A stretch of DNA of 64,000 nucleotides from Clonostachys chloroleuca (GCA_037952775.1 JBANAY010000004.1:12586001-12650000), one strand, 5' to 3'. Numbered from the stretch's first letter, positions 14,701 through 26,162 are shown. Notes: generated by a model not told the origin, from the sequence alone. Made by a program: numbers and translations.

Positions 14701-15475
14701 GCAAGATGTACTAGAATTGAGGTTGTGTTGACTGTAACTCACTAGGAAACGAGACAACTGCTGTCATGGACGTGTCCACCTCGAGCAGGTCTATGTTGGT
14801 GTCATTATGATTATTGAAGGAGGTCACAGTGCCAATAGCTCTGCTATATGAATTATATCCACTCGCACTCCAGTTGAATCCAGCTGTAGGCTCGGTAAAC
14901 ATGCGATCTAGGCCATGATAAAATGCTTGACAAGGGGAAGTTGGCAAGATGGATCGACAGGTATTTCGTGGAGGGCAGCGATTTACAGGCCCAGGTGCAG
15001 AGGGCGATGGACTACGCAGCTCTATTCCATGTGGAAGTGGTGTATCTCGGCCTTCAAAATATTAGGAACCGGGACGGAATAGAATCAGTCCATGGACTCA
15101 CCAATGGTCGCTTCCCTTGCACCAGAGCGTCTGATTTCTTTCCAGGCTTTCCTCCACGGGAATTTCACACCATCCAAATAGAGCGCAGTATTCTTTTTAT
15201 TGCTGTTCAGATGGTGTTGATAGATAATTGGCCAGTCTTCTCTTTTGAATTTCTTTCGTACTCCCAGCAGATCTCTCAGTTTTATCTCATAGAAAGCGAG
15301 CCTATGCTTTGGGTTAGCTAAGATGGGGGACATGGCTGGGATACATAAAACCATACGATGATTCCGGGAACTGGTATTCACTCTCTAAAATTTCCTTCAA
15401 TTGCTTCAATGATTTTCTTTCCTCCTGGTATAGGCGCTTAATCAGTGACCGGTGCTGAGTGAAGAGGTCGTCCAT
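11741..15475 (-). CDS. Clr5-domain protein with C-terminal ankyrin repeats (1155 residues)
   Basis: Five exons join in frame: 15475-15357, 15301-15102, 15051-14743, 14639-14508, 14448-11741. The N-terminal ~100 residues match the fungal Clr5 domain (MDDLFTQHRSLIKRLY, then LAFYEIKLRDLLG, and WPIIYQHHLN...ALYLDGVKFPWRKAWKEIRRSG). A long middle region follows with no known fold. Ankyrin-type units fill roughly the last 250 residues (TPIQAAASVANYRLVVQLFEVGADVNA; DIVNFLIEKGADVNA; IELVIVLLAHGADPN). Clr5-ankyrin proteins are a large, fast-changing fungal family of unknown role, often discussed next to NLR-like self/non-self sensors; a recognition role here is inference. The big last exon alone is an 865-codon open frame, so an annotation that begins at 14338 would lose the Clr5 domain. 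Confidence 0.85.
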
Positions 15476-16962
15476 CTTGCTAGCTGGGGAGCCTTTGGGA
15501 AAGGGGGAAGACGGTGCGCCAAACTTGGTGGTGGAGGGGAGAATTTGGTCAAAGAAGAGTCAATAGAAGGAAGTTTATCGCTGATGAAGGGGTTTGTGAG
15601 CCTTTGGCCAAGGTGTGCTACCCAGGCCTTGGATGGGACAGGCCGGCGCTTATATAGCCCAGGACTACACAATGTGCAGTTTTGCTCTCACCTTCTCTTC
15701 TCCAATCCGCTGAAAATTGTTATTTTAGGACTCGAGTGACGGTGAGTATCGCCGTGTTGATGGCCAATGAAATTGTTTTCCAGCCTTAACATGCGCTGTA
15801 ACTGCCATCACAGCCTGCACAGCGGTCATCAGCTTGTCCAAAATCTGGATGCATAAATGATGTACAGAAACCTGCCAGTGACATTTGATCAATCCCACAT
15901 ATGCGTTAGACTTCTTGTAAGATTTTGGACAGCAAGTGTACCTTCATGTACCTGTCAAAGAACTCTCCAGCTGCAGCTTACGGGGTAGCCGATTGGCTAC
16001 CTAACATGTTGTCCATTTTCTGTCAAGGATACAGCAGATGATATTTTTTTTCCTAATAGATCAAGGCAGAAGCTATTTGAGTAAACCTTATTCATGGAAG
16101 GGATCACTGTGTATGCTAAGCAGGCTATGAATGGAGGAGTCTATTTGCTCTATTTGGCAGATCTTGGAGTGCGATCTGGAAGACGGCGTATTCTCTCGTG
16201 CCTACCAAAGGTCGGAAGCCTGTCGGTATGCCAGTTCCTGGAAGAGCAGTTGGAATTTAAAGGAACTCCGCCAATGAGTAGTTGGGCTGATCAACGTAGC
16301 CAGCAACTATCGCGATACCAACTGGCAGAACTCCAACAACGCGCAGGAATTGCATCGCAACTAGTCGCGTCATTTCCATCAACCGGCCCTCTACCATGAA
16401 CCCGTGAAGACGATTTGTCGCTTGAGGTGACTTGGTCATGGTACAGAATGCTGATGGACACACCAATAGTCCCTGAGATCTTGGGGAGCTCGGAAGCTAT
16501 GGCCTGACGGCGGACAAGCGCTTCTTCATGTCTTGCATGCCATTGTGTGCTAGCCTACAATCACAAATCAGCCATTTATCGTTTTCGGAGCCAGAATGTC
16601 GCGAGAACGGATGCATGTTAAAAGACACGTAGGTGATGGCGAGATAAAGAATGATGATATAGACCAGCACGATATTATGCTTTTTCTTCGACTGGGAGTT
16701 GGGGGGCGATGCTAGCTGAGGCGGAGGGCTGTTGTCTGCTTGAAAAGTAATAGGGTCAAACCCAACATGTCTCATGCTGCTCTTTCGAAGATAAATAGTG
16801 AAGTGTACATGTAGGTGCGACGGACGATATTGGATGATTGTATATTGTGCAACCTTCAGAGCCTTCAAGTTAGCAGAATGGGCAAGATACCACCGGTAAG
16901 GCAACACGTTTCTTCGCGCGAGAAAGCAAGAGATCACATGTTCTAGAAACAATCAGAATCAG
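15476..16962. other. Intergenic, no supported gene
   Basis: Several short open frames on both strands (for example 16094-16399 plus and 16497-16952 minus), but none shows a domain, signal peptide or splice structure I would defend. Confidence 0.35.
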
Positions 16963-17565
16963 TTAATGTAATTCAGAATGGCATCTACGAGACGATTGTT
17001 CGCCGGCTGCGGTTTGTTGACAGTGAATATTCGCCACGAAACGCCATTGGAGAAGCCACCACGAATTTCCTCGAAGGCCTTGGTGAATGCAGATATCATC
17101 ACATTCACCCTCCGAAACCTCTCCATTCAGTGGCAGCCAGATCGAGCTGCCTAATCGTCTTGATGGTCCCCACAATGTAAAAGTCAACAGTCCTCCCTGC
17201 GTGGCCCCAGCTTGGTTTTGATGGCAAGTCACAGTTCCAGGTTCGACAGAGTCACCGAAGGCGTCCTCCGCCAGGCCCTTGCTAGTCACTTCTTCGACGA
17301 ACCAAGAATTTGAAACGGCGTCTGATAGGTGAAAGTTGGAACGGGACATTGTTCTGATTGTCTACTTTCTCCTGAGGGGGTTTGTACGAGTTGGATTGTT
17401 TCTTCCCCTGTTGAGGCTTGTAGCTGGCTTCGCAGTGACTGAGCTGTCTCTGCTAAGAGGTGCAGATTCTTGCCAACAGTAAAACTCAAAGAAACAGAGT
17501 TCCTCGGGCAGACGGGGAAGCGTGTTACCTAAGAAAGCTCGCCACCTGCCAGCGGCTGTGGCCAT
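16963..17565 (-). pseudogene. Coding-like patch with incompatible frames, possible gene relic
   Basis: Protein-like stretches on the minus strand lie in different frames: VGKNLHLLAETAQSLRSQL (from about 17480), SNSWFVEEVTSKGLAEDAFGD (17349 on), DFYIVGTIKTIRQLDLAATEW (near 17190-17125) and VMISAFTKAFEEIRGGFSNG (near 17105-17045). No pair of GT-AG introns of normal length joins them all; the last two would read through if one base were added near 17112-17117. Either a decayed gene or a poorly resolved intact one. No family recognised. Confidence 0.25.
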
Positions 17566-17977
17566 CTGGCATCAGTTGGCCGGCGGTGGTGATTTGCACG
17601 AGACGCGGGGGTTGCCGTCTTGCGTCGTGTTCTCGGAGCAAGTTACTTGCTTTAAGAACTTTGAGCACCACATGCGCCTCTTGGCTACGAGTCCCACGCA
17701 TCAGTGCAAGCTCAGAGGTGGACTGGTGAGGTTTCCTACTTTCCTCCTCTGACTCCAGCCGTGTCTAACTTTCAAGACTTGAATTCTTCCCTTTGCTAAC
17801 GGGGCAAACTCAACGCACAAGCGTCTTTGCAATCTTGCCGTGCAGCATTGTCATTCTAAAATCAACCAGATTACCGAGTCACCCACTTCAACACTTTCTC
17901 TCACCGAATTTCTCTCCCAACTCTCGAGGTTTGCTGCCGCTCCCTTGACCAGGCCGACCAGGAGCCATCTCGCCGAC

Positions 17978-19666
17978 ATGGCTCATCAAAGCCCGCCTGG
18001 CATGCTGGTGCCAGTCCGCTTCAAGCCTTCCTGTACGCATCTTACCATGACGCGCCTTCACGGCTTTGAGTTTGTGTGCGATGCGTGCCGCCGCCCAGGC
18101 CCCTATGGCTGGGTGTATCGTTGCACGCAAGATCGCGAGGTGATGATTGAGAGCGCAGTGGCCGCTGGTTGTACGGTACATTACCCTTTTCCCTTCCCTA
18201 TCTCTTTTATCATTTTGGAGCTAACTGAGGGTAAAGCAATATTTTGACGATCTGGGGGAATATTGGTCCTCAAAGTTACGCATTAGAAAGGGGAGCGCAG
18301 AAGCCAGAGCAGACCCTCTGAGTCTCTTCGACGAACTCACACCACAGCAGATGTCGCAATATCGTCCAGATCAAATTCAAACCATTCTACGACAGCGGGA
18401 GTCTGTGAGTAACTTTCGCCAGTGTTTGAGAAGTGACCGTTCCCCACAGAAGCTCCAGAATTGACTTGAGAACCGAAAAGGTCCGGAATGCCATCGCAAG
18501 AGACAATTTGCGCCGCAATCCGTTTTCCAATTATCAGATTTTCGAACCTTACCAGGACACGATTTTCCTGGGAACTGAGAATCCTCGACCCTGGGTTCCC
18601 AGTTTAGAGAACGAATGTCGCTATATGGTCTGCCCTTTATGCCGACCTTCGGTAGCTGACAGATCCTTCCTGAGTCTTGATAGTGTGGCCAAGGGTGAAG
18701 TCCAACCTACGTCTGCTGTCGGGTTTGGGTTTCATGGACTGGGCGAACGGCCTGTCGTGAACGTTAATACTCTCAGGTCAATCGGCTGCCGCCCGCCCTC
18801 TTTGGTAAGATGAGACCATCCCCGACACTCTGCCAAGTCCAGCCCGGTACTAAGTATATCATTATAGACTCGGAGTCATCGCGATGGGAGCACCGATAAC
18901 TCCTTGCCTGAGTCCGACATCAGCCTCATCGAGCTCCTTGAGAAGCAAATTTCCAGCAGTCAACAGTATTCCTTTGGCAGCGGCGTAGGCTTTTGGACAG
19001 GCCTTGAACTCGGCGGCAACTTCTCTCTCTCGCAGGTAGCAGACGCTGCTCCCAAAACCCTCAAGCATTCACCAGGCTACGATGACCTGTCCGCAGTCTT
19101 CACAAACACAACATCGGAAACCCAAACGTCGACCCAAGCACGAACTGCCTGCACGCCACCGCCTTCTCCCAGCCCGTACGGGTTATCAAGCGCCTCTGAA
19201 ACATACTCGCTTGGGTTCGCTGAAGAGCCAAGCATCACCGATGGTCGAAGGTTCGTGCCCCTGCAAAATGAAGTAAACAAAAGTTAGATTACTGAATGAC
19301 AGAAGCTCCCTCTCCATGAAAACCAATCAATTCGCGCGGCAGCAACTGGTCCACTCGCTTCCCTTGATTGAATCACAAGGTCAGCTCGCTGATCTCGGCG
19401 ACAATTTCCTAGACGAAGAGGATCCGTACGAGGCAGACAACGAGGGCGACGCAGGGCCAGCTTCCCAGTACAATGCGGCTTTTGGAATGGTACGCAAAAC
19501 TTCATTACAAATGCCAGCTATAACGGAAGAGATTCGCGTTTACGCCCCAGAGAGCCTGGTTGCGAGCTCTGCAGACGGCGAAAGCAGTTTGACAGCTGAG
19601 TACGGCGTTGCGGTCTTGGAAGAGAGCACCGAGCTCGGCATCCCGGACGTCATAACCCAGGTATAA
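17978..19666 (+). CDS. Conserved-looking fungal protein of unknown function
   Basis: Five exons join in frame: 17978-18175, 18237-18400, 18450-18804, 18868-19250, 19303-19666 (487 residues). The N-terminal part has a CDACRRPGPYGWVYRC segment (possible zinc-binding pair of Cys) and a second CPLCRPSVADRSFLSLD segment, near the middle of the protein, so a small metal site is possible. The middle holds a charged helix, the C-terminal third is Ser/Thr/acidic and probably disordered. I recognise no family. Intron 2 uses a weak GTCTGT donor at 18401 and intron 4 a GTTCGT donor at 19251; both were chosen because they are the only ones that keep the frame. An upstream in-frame ATG at 17840 would add 46 residues. 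Confidence 0.7.
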
Positions 19667-19909
19667 CCAAGTACAAGGCAAGCAGGAGAGCGGAGAGCTA
19701 GAGAAACCACAGGGGCATTTGGTTACAAAGGCTACTACTGTCAGATGAATCCCACCTAGGATATCCACCGAATTGTTCGAGCCAGTCTATACATTGTACA
19801 GAGTAGATCCCAATAGTACGCAACACAAAATGTCACATCACTTGGTACATTTCTTTTCGTCTCTCAGCTTTATTTATAAGTTTTTATGATTGGGGACTAG
19901 ATTCCGGCA

Positions 19910-21757
19910 TCATGGTTTCTCGTCCGTCACAGTCTCCATGACCTTCTTCATCATCTGATTACCCACAATCTTAGCCTCCTCGAACCGAGGCTGGAAGAAC
20001 TCCTGCGTGCTCTTGAACCTCTTCTCGTACGTCTCAAAGTGCCCAATTTCGACACACTCGGCCCACCCGCGCGCGGCAAACGTAAACTCGAGATCGTCGC
20101 TCCGGTACGTCAGGTCGGACACGGCCGTCCGCAGCGTCTGCTCGAGCATGTCCTTGTCCGCGAACAGGTACTCGGTCACGCCGAGCCTCAGCCTGAACAG
20201 CGGCGTGCTGCAGATCATGTGCTCGTACGGCACGATGCCCAGCGCGGCCCAGCAGTCGACCGTGGCGAGCAGCGACAGGTGGTTGTTGGGCCTCAGCTCG
20301 GCGTCCGGGTTGGGCGTGCCGAGGGAGAAGGACGTGAGGACCTCCGGGCGGACGAGCGGGCGGGACCCCCAGGTGAATGAGGGCCCGAAGACCTTCTCGC
20401 GGGCAGCGAGGATGCGCTCGCGCAGGCCGTCGAGGTCGCCCTCGAGCATGAGCTTGTAGAGGTCGGTGACGCTGCGGGCGTACTGGGCGATCTGCTTCTT
20501 GGCCTCGGGGTTCATGATGGCGAGCCCCGCGTAGACGTGCCACTTCTGTGAGTAGATGCGCAGCATGGTGTTGATCTTTACGTTCTCGATGCCGCCGACG
20601 TAGCGGCTCAGCTCCCAGGGGAACTGCTTGTTGGCGTGCCAGGCCTTGCCCATGGAGAGGAAGGCGGCGTGCGTAACGGCCTGGGTGTCAGCGGTGATGC
20701 GGTCGTGCTCGGCGGCCGAGAGGTAGACGAAGCGCGAGCGGAGGCAGGAGAGGACGGCCTCGACCTTGCGGAGGGCAGAGTCGGGCGCGCGGTGCTGGAT
20801 GAGGACCAGGGGCTGGTTGTGGGTGTCGACGGACGGGCCGTGGAGGGAGTGGCAGGAGACAATGTCGACGTCCTTGGGGAGGTGGCTCTCAAACGCCTTG
20901 ATCTCGGGGGCTTTGCAGGACGTCTGGGCGCCCACGATGGCGCCGAGTTTGGTAGCTGCGCTCGCTGGTCAGAAGGCGGGTTCTCTTCTATCAAATGTGC
21001 TTTTTACAGGTTTGGCAAAATCTTCACGAGAGGGATGGCGTACAAGGGCCATATTGGGCAATCACACGATCAATGAGGGCAGCCTCGACGCTGTAGATGA
21101 TGTAGTCGCTTGCGCGGGATACCAGGTGGCCATTTCGGCATATCTCTATTCTGTTCTATACAAGCAAGGCTTCAGCGAAGGCGTCGGGGCGAGCATGGGA
21201 CAGCACAGGTCGTACGTTGCTAGAGTATTCCTCAACCAGACTGTCGTACATTTCCTCCCTGTCGCACGCCAATATCCTAGCCAGGCATCAGAATGGTTGG
21301 TTCGTACATCACGTAGCTATTCATCTATTTCTGATTTCATCTGGTCAGCTCAAGGTCCGTCAAAGAGGGTTGCAGGTGCTTGAAGAGAAAGATGAAGTGT
21401 GAGGTACAGTCAGACAAACAAAAAATAAGGTAGCAAGCGTTTACATCAGTGAGCAGCCTGAACGACATCTGGCGACCATAACGGGAACCAGACTGTCCAG
21501 GCCGATACTCGAGCCAAATGCGCTCTAGTCATCATAGTACCGGAAGGGAAAAAGAGGGAGGATAGAGAGATGAGTCGAACTTACCATTTCAAGGGGAGCC
21601 AGCGTGTCTCGTCGAGCACACGATAAACAACTTACCTCCATCCTGCAGCTGACAATCTTTCGGCGTACAATTTGCCCATGTCGCCCATGCCAATCAAGCC
21701 CACGACGAAGCCCTCCATCCCTTCAGGGATTGCATCAGACTTGGTGGCAGCAGTCAT
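19910..21757 (-). CDS. tyr1: Prephenate dehydrogenase (tyrosine biosynthesis)
   Basis: Exons 21757-21636, 21276-21216, 21143-21044 and 20955-19910; 442 residues, normal for fungal Tyr1. The enzyme oxidatively decarboxylates prephenate to 4-hydroxyphenylpyruvate with NADP. The Rossmann motif GLIGMGDMGKLYAERLSAAGW is followed by an acidic strand end (CDREEMY); GHLVSRASDYIIYSVEAALID and QYGPSTKLGAIVGAQTSCKAPE follow, each assembled only after splicing. The long helical dimerisation domain is encoded by the last exon. Intron 1 is 359 nt, much longer than others here, and contains a second GTAAGT donor at about 21584, so alternative splicing is possible. It starts 338 bases from, and divergent to, the RCC1-repeat gene. 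Confidence 0.96.
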
Positions 21758-22095
21758 CGGTAATGACAGCAAGAGTGCGAAGCTCAAAAAGAGCTCTCAC
21801 ACCTAGAAAGATAATCAACAACCTTCGCAGTCTCCTCCAGGTGTGCCCAGGAGAAAAGTTTGCAAGGAAGGATGAGGAACGCCAAAGCAGAACGCGAGAC
21901 TTCTAGCTTCTAAATAGAGGAGCGAAAAAAAAATCAAGTTGCTGATAACTGCATATATGGTATACTACGTTTTAAATGTGGGGCCTCGCAATCTGCCCAA
22001 AGTGGATCAGCACCAAGATGGTATAAGACCTGTGCAGCTACAATATCTTCCACCACAGAGTAGCCAAAGCGAAGCTCGCGAAGGTAGATGTCATC
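21758..22095. promoter_or_regulatory. Bidirectional promoter, tyr1 / RCC1-repeat gene
   Basis: The 338 bases between divergent start codons must hold both promoters. An A-rich stretch at about 21926-21933 is the only obvious feature; no named site. Confidence 0.45.
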
Positions 22096-23187
22096 ATGAA
22101 CGCCTTATTTGCGCTTGGATCCAATGGATCTGGCCAGCTGGGGATCAGCCATAAAGAAGATGTGTCTGTCCCCAAGCCCGTTGTATTTCACCCATCCCAG
22201 CCAGAGTCACGCATCACGAGAATCGTAGCTGGCGGCAACCACACTCTAATACTCACTGAAGCCGGCCAGATATTCTGGAGTGGAAATCCGGAAACTGGTG
22301 CGTGCGGCATAGCGTCCCCTCCAGCTATGCCTGTCTTCCAAGAAATCCAGCTGTCGAAAGATGGGAACGAAGCCATCGGAGAGTGTACGCTAGTGGCTGC
22401 AGCCTGGGAAGCTTCGTTCGTGGTGGCCAGGGACGGCGAAGGCAAAAATACGAGACTGTACAGCTTCGGTGTGGGCATGAAGGGCGAGCTCGGAGCCGGT
22501 GAGCTTATCATCAGGACGCCCTCGGCGACGCTGATCAAGGATTTCCCTCCGCCTGGAACAGAAATCGTAGATTTGCACGCCTCAATAGGCCATGCCGTCG
22601 CCGTGCTGAGTAACGGCGATGCCTATGGCTGGGGAAACTGCCGCAAAGGGCAAGTGGGAGAGCCGGCACAAGTAATACATTCGCCGCGCAAGATTGAAGG
22701 GGTTGGCTTTCACGTCTACAGGGCAGCGTGCTGTAAAGAATCCACTTGTCTTCTTGGAGAGTCTGGCAAAGGAGAAATTGCTGTGCTGGGCTCCGACAAG
22801 TGGTCAATAAAGTCCAATGCACCAAAAGAGGCTCCAGCCTGGAAGGATGTTGGAGCGAGCTGGGGAAGTGTGTATATTTTGACCGAAGACGGTCGCCTGG
22901 TCGCATGGGGACGGGACGATCACGGGCAACTGCCACCTCCCGAACTCCCTACTCTTTCAAAGATTGCTATAGGAAGCGAGCACGTTATTACGTTAACAGA
23001 AAGTGGCGATGTGCTGTCCTGGGGCTGGGGAGAACATGGAAATTGCGGGCCACAAGTTGAAAACAACGATGTCAAGGGTCGGTGGAATGTCATAGCATCG
23101 TCAAAATTTATACCGAAAGAGGCTCGCATTGCCACGATAGGGGCAGGGTGCGCCACTAGCTGGATCTATATTTCAGCAGCTGATTAA
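22096..23187 (+). CDS. RCC1-repeat (Ats1-like) protein
   Basis: Single exon, 363 residues. It starts with LFALGSNGSGQLGI, a classic RCC1 blade, with further blades at GGNHTLILTEAGQIFWSG, LYSFGVGMKGELGAG, SIGHAVAVLSNGDAYGWGNCRKGQ, GRLVAWGRDDHGQLPPPELP and GSEHVITLTESGDVLSWGWGEHGNCG: a beta-propeller. The length and single propeller resemble yeast Ats1 (a suppressor of alpha-tubulin defects that also acts in tRNA wobble-uridine modification through Kti12/Elongator) rather than the nuclear RanGEF, which is longer and has a basic N-terminus. Role by family resemblance only. Confidence 0.85.
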   Translation: MNALFALGSNGSGQLGISHKEDVSVPKPVVFHPSQPESRITRIVAGGNHTLILTEAGQIFWSGNPETGACGIASPPAMPVFQEIQLSKDGNEAIGECTLVAAAWEASFVVARDGEGKNTRLYSFGVGMKGELGAGELIIRTPSATLIKDFPPPGTEIVDLHASIGHAVAVLSNGDAYGWGNCRKGQVGEPAQVIHSPRKIEGVGFHVYRAACCKESTCLLGESGKGEIAVLGSDKWSIKSNAPKEAPAWKDVGASWGSVYILTEDGRLVAWGRDDHGQLPPPELPTLSKIAIGSEHVITLTESGDVLSWGWGEHGNCGPQVENNDVKGRWNVIASSKFIPKEARIATIGAGCATSWIYISAAD

Positions 23188-23260
23188 GTTGCCTTCAAAA
23201 TAAAAAAAATTAGAAAGCAATATGATGCTCAAGGGACTAGAATTATTTAAACGACTACGA

Positions 23261-24931
23261 TTAATCCGGGAAGAGGGCAAGATTCTTAACATCAGACAGC
23301 TTCTGTGTCGGCTCAACAAAACTTGCTTCCCGGTCGTCGGCAGTTGGCACGAGCCCGGGTTCAGCCTCTGGTTCTTTCTGCTGCTGCTGCTGCTGCTCTG
23401 ATGGCCGACTTAGATGGAATGAAGGAGGATTCTGTTGGGTCAGCTTAATAGAACTTGGCCCAGAAGGGTGATTAGACTTACTAGCTCAGCACTATGGTCC
23501 CATCCTAACCTTGCATTATCTTCCTCTTCATCCTCATCTTCGTCCCTCATAGGCTCCCAACCTCCATCGTCATCCACAAAGAGGCTCTCTGACATCATCG
23601 TGGCCTGAGGGGGCGCCTGCTGTTGAGTTGGACGCAAATCGAACACACCAGAGCGAGAGGCACTAGCTCTCGCCGTGCTCAGTTGTGGCCGGGCACTCAA
23701 GGATGCCGTTGGTGCAGGTTGGGGAGCTGGATCTGGCTGGTTTTGCGGTGGCTGTGGCGGTTCGGATGGAGCGACACTCGTTCTACGAGAGATGGCCTCC
23801 AGTCGCGGTCCAGCAGTCTTGGGCGGGGCACTCTTACGGCCCTTTTTGGTCTTCTGGGCTGGGTTGGCACCGCGATCGCCAACCGTCATGATGAGGAATT
23901 CGCACGAGATAGAATCTCCCAGATAGGCGAGCTGAATGGGGCAGGCAGGGAGAGAATAACGCGCGGAAATGTCGTTACCAGTAATTCCGGCGTGCTGGAT
24001 GATGGCGCGAAAATCCTTGACGGTGATGACGATGTGGAGGTCATCCTCGACATCAATATCGTCAAACTCATCTATTTCCAGAGAAATTGTAGTTCTGAGG
24101 GGTTTCTTTAGAACCACTACAGCCGTGTTAGTTGGATTCGTTGCCCTCCAGGAAACTGAGTGGAACAGAGGTAAATCGCAGATGAATCAAGAACGTACTA
24201 TCTTCGCTCACAGTCTTTTCACTGAAACACGTAAACTTGACATGATCACCCTCTGTATTGATGTCGAGGTATTCAACACCGGGCCCGAAATGTTCCATCA
24301 GCTCCCGGAGCGTTCGCGACGAAATGGTCCAATGATGCGGTGCGTCTTGCTTGTTGAACTTGGCATGCACTGGCACCGCGATCTCGTACGGCAGACGGTG
24401 CGTAGAAGTCAGTCCATTCTTGAAGATGATTCGGGAAATGAAGCGACTTTCAATTCCTTCTCCGTCCTCAATAACGACGTCACATCGATCGATGATGGTC
24501 TGCTTGTCCGCATCACGCTGATTGTCCAACCCAGAACGGCTTCGAAACAGCGAGATGAGGGCCTAAAAACACCATTAAAATATAACTCGGAAGTCTATCC
24601 AAGGTTATAACGACTTGCCCTTATGTAAAGTGTGCAGTAGAAGCGCTCGCGAAACTGTCCTCCACCGTGGTACTGGTACCGTGAAAAGAATTTGGTGGTC
24701 GCAAATTTGAAGCTCGCGTAGGCAGACTTGGAGCTATTGAGAGTACTCAGAACGAACTGAAGCATATGGTCAGTGGCATTGTCTCGTATTTTAGGTCATT
24801 CCATAGACTTCACGCACAGAATCCTTGCGTGCCTCGAGGGACACATCGTCGCTGAACTTGCTGAGACAGATCAAGGCATCGCGAAAGGCACCCACGCCAT
24901 CGTCGCTGATCGTGAAGCTCAGCACGACCAT
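23261..24931 (-). CDS. rad9: Rad9 subunit of the 9-1-1 DNA-damage checkpoint clamp
   Basis: Exons 24931-24818, 24756-24619, 24562-24199, 24116-23482, 23431-23261; 473 residues. Two PCNA-like halves: MVVLSFTISDDGVGAFRDALICLSKF and FKFATTKFFSRYQY...FRERFYCTLYIRALISLFRSR, then LKKPLRTTISLEIDEFDDIDV...ITVKDFRAIIQHA and CEFLIMTVG. A Pro/Ser-rich tail (phosphorylation target in known Rad9) contains Q6 from CAG repeats (23378-23395) and ends LALFPD. With Rad1 and Hus1 the clamp loads at resected ends and activates the ATR kinase. Intron 2 (24618-24563) begins GCAAGT, a GC-AG intron. The start is the ATG at 24931, with the clamp fold beginning at once. Confidence 0.94.
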
Positions 24932-25361
24932 TGCTGCGCTTTGGCAAGAGTCAGTGCCAGTGAGATGGACCAGGAGAAATATTATAGAAATGAAGTCGAA
25001 AGTCCTTTCATTTTGCTGGTACTTCACTCCCTGCTCTCCCGCTTTATTGTGAAATTGGGCAATCCCTGGGGCGGGCGACTGGCAGTGCTGAGACGTACCC
25101 TGTAGCTAGTAGCGGCGTCCCACTAAGCGCATATTTGCCTTGACGAATAGAAGCACTGAGCCATCACCAACATGAGATATCATTCACAATCGTTGTTCAC
25201 ACGAGTCTGATGAGACAGAGGATCAAAATAAAAGATTTATTTGAAAAATAGGCGACACAGGTATCTTGTCACCAGCGCATCTCAACGCATTGGTATTAGA
25301 ACTCGTTTGAAACAGAACAGGCACTCATTACTCGTCAAATTCGCCACCATCTTCTCTTCCT
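24932..25361. other. Intergenic between rad9 and a short candidate gene
   Basis: rad9 upstream region and 3' part of the candidate transcript below it; nothing else supported. Confidence 0.35.
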
Positions 25362-25490
25362 CTAGTGCCTGAAGCAGCTAAACCTGCCCAGTGAAAACCT
25401 CCAAGGACCACGGTGGACGCCTCTCCTGCTAACATTGACACTGGTTCCAACGTGGCGATTGCCAAATCCCTTTGAGTAGAACAATCCCAT
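25362..25490 (-). CDS. Candidate short gene, 42-codon ORF behind a 5' UTR intron
   Basis: On the minus strand a textbook intron lies at 25596-25508: donor GTATGT, branch-like GCTAAC, then TAG acceptor. The exon before it has CT/CA-rich leader character and no ATG. The first ATG after the splice (25490) opens 42 residues rich in Arg/Gly (MGLFYSKGFGNRHVG...) ending at 25362. A second frame, from the ATG at 25435 to the stop at 25328, encodes 35 residues (MLAGEASTVVLGGFHWAGLAA...) that look equally protein-like. Either, both or neither may be translated; a noncoding spliced RNA is also possible. Confidence 0.35.
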   Translation of the reverse strand: MGLFYSKGFGNRHVGTSVNVSRRGVHRGPWRFSLGRFSCFRH

Positions 25491-25596
25491 GATTTCGGAG
25501 GTATTTTCTAATCAGTATAGTTAGCAAATGATATTCCTGCCAAAAGACCCCCAACCAATCCCCCGAAGGAGGTAGGTAGTTGATGGAGGGACATAC

Positions 25597-26162
25597 AAGT
25601 TTGGTGTTTGTAGAAGTGTTGTTGCTTGTTGAATATTGGTGAATTTGGAAAGTTGTTTTTCAAGGTTTAGGTAAAGGTGAAGATTTAGAATACACCAAAC
25701 GTCTAAACGGACGATCAGGCCTGGGTTTTATGTGTTTGCTGGTTCACGTACAAATCAAGGCCCAATGCTTTGAGCAGCATCACGATAATGTATGACGTAG
25801 GAGCATGTGGTGGGTCACTCCTACCACATTCACAAGCACATGACTAAGCTGCTCCTTGAAGGCGATTGGCGAAGCAATGCAGGTCCGTCATAATTAAGCT
25901 ACCTCCTCGAGCACACCCACACGTTTCCTAGCTGCTCAAGTGGGTGACATTGAAATTGAGACCCTCGAACAATAAGCTGCTTTTTTCTCGAGTCTGCGAC
26001 CGGTATTATCAGGTTATTGAGTGCCAATAATACATCCTCGTGGAGAAGACGGCATATATTGTCTGGAAAGTAGTCTGTTTATAGCCATTCTTCAATTGGG
26101 CGTCTCATTTCTCCTGTCACTCACTTGCTCCTCAATCCAAGGACCCTGCCCGTGCTTTCAGC
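25597..26162. other. Intergenic: leader and promoter of the short candidate gene
   Basis: Contains the predicted first (leader) exon from about 25597 upward. No other gene seen. Confidence 0.3.

Noticed and set aside
16094..16399. 101-codon frame on the plus strand
   Set aside because: No domain, no splice context, isolated in an intergenic region.
25508..25596. Possible stop-codon readthrough joining a Gly-rich hydrophobic peptide to the next frame through a TAG
   Set aside because: The TAG is the acceptor of a consensus intron with a GCTAAC branch site, so splicing explains it better.
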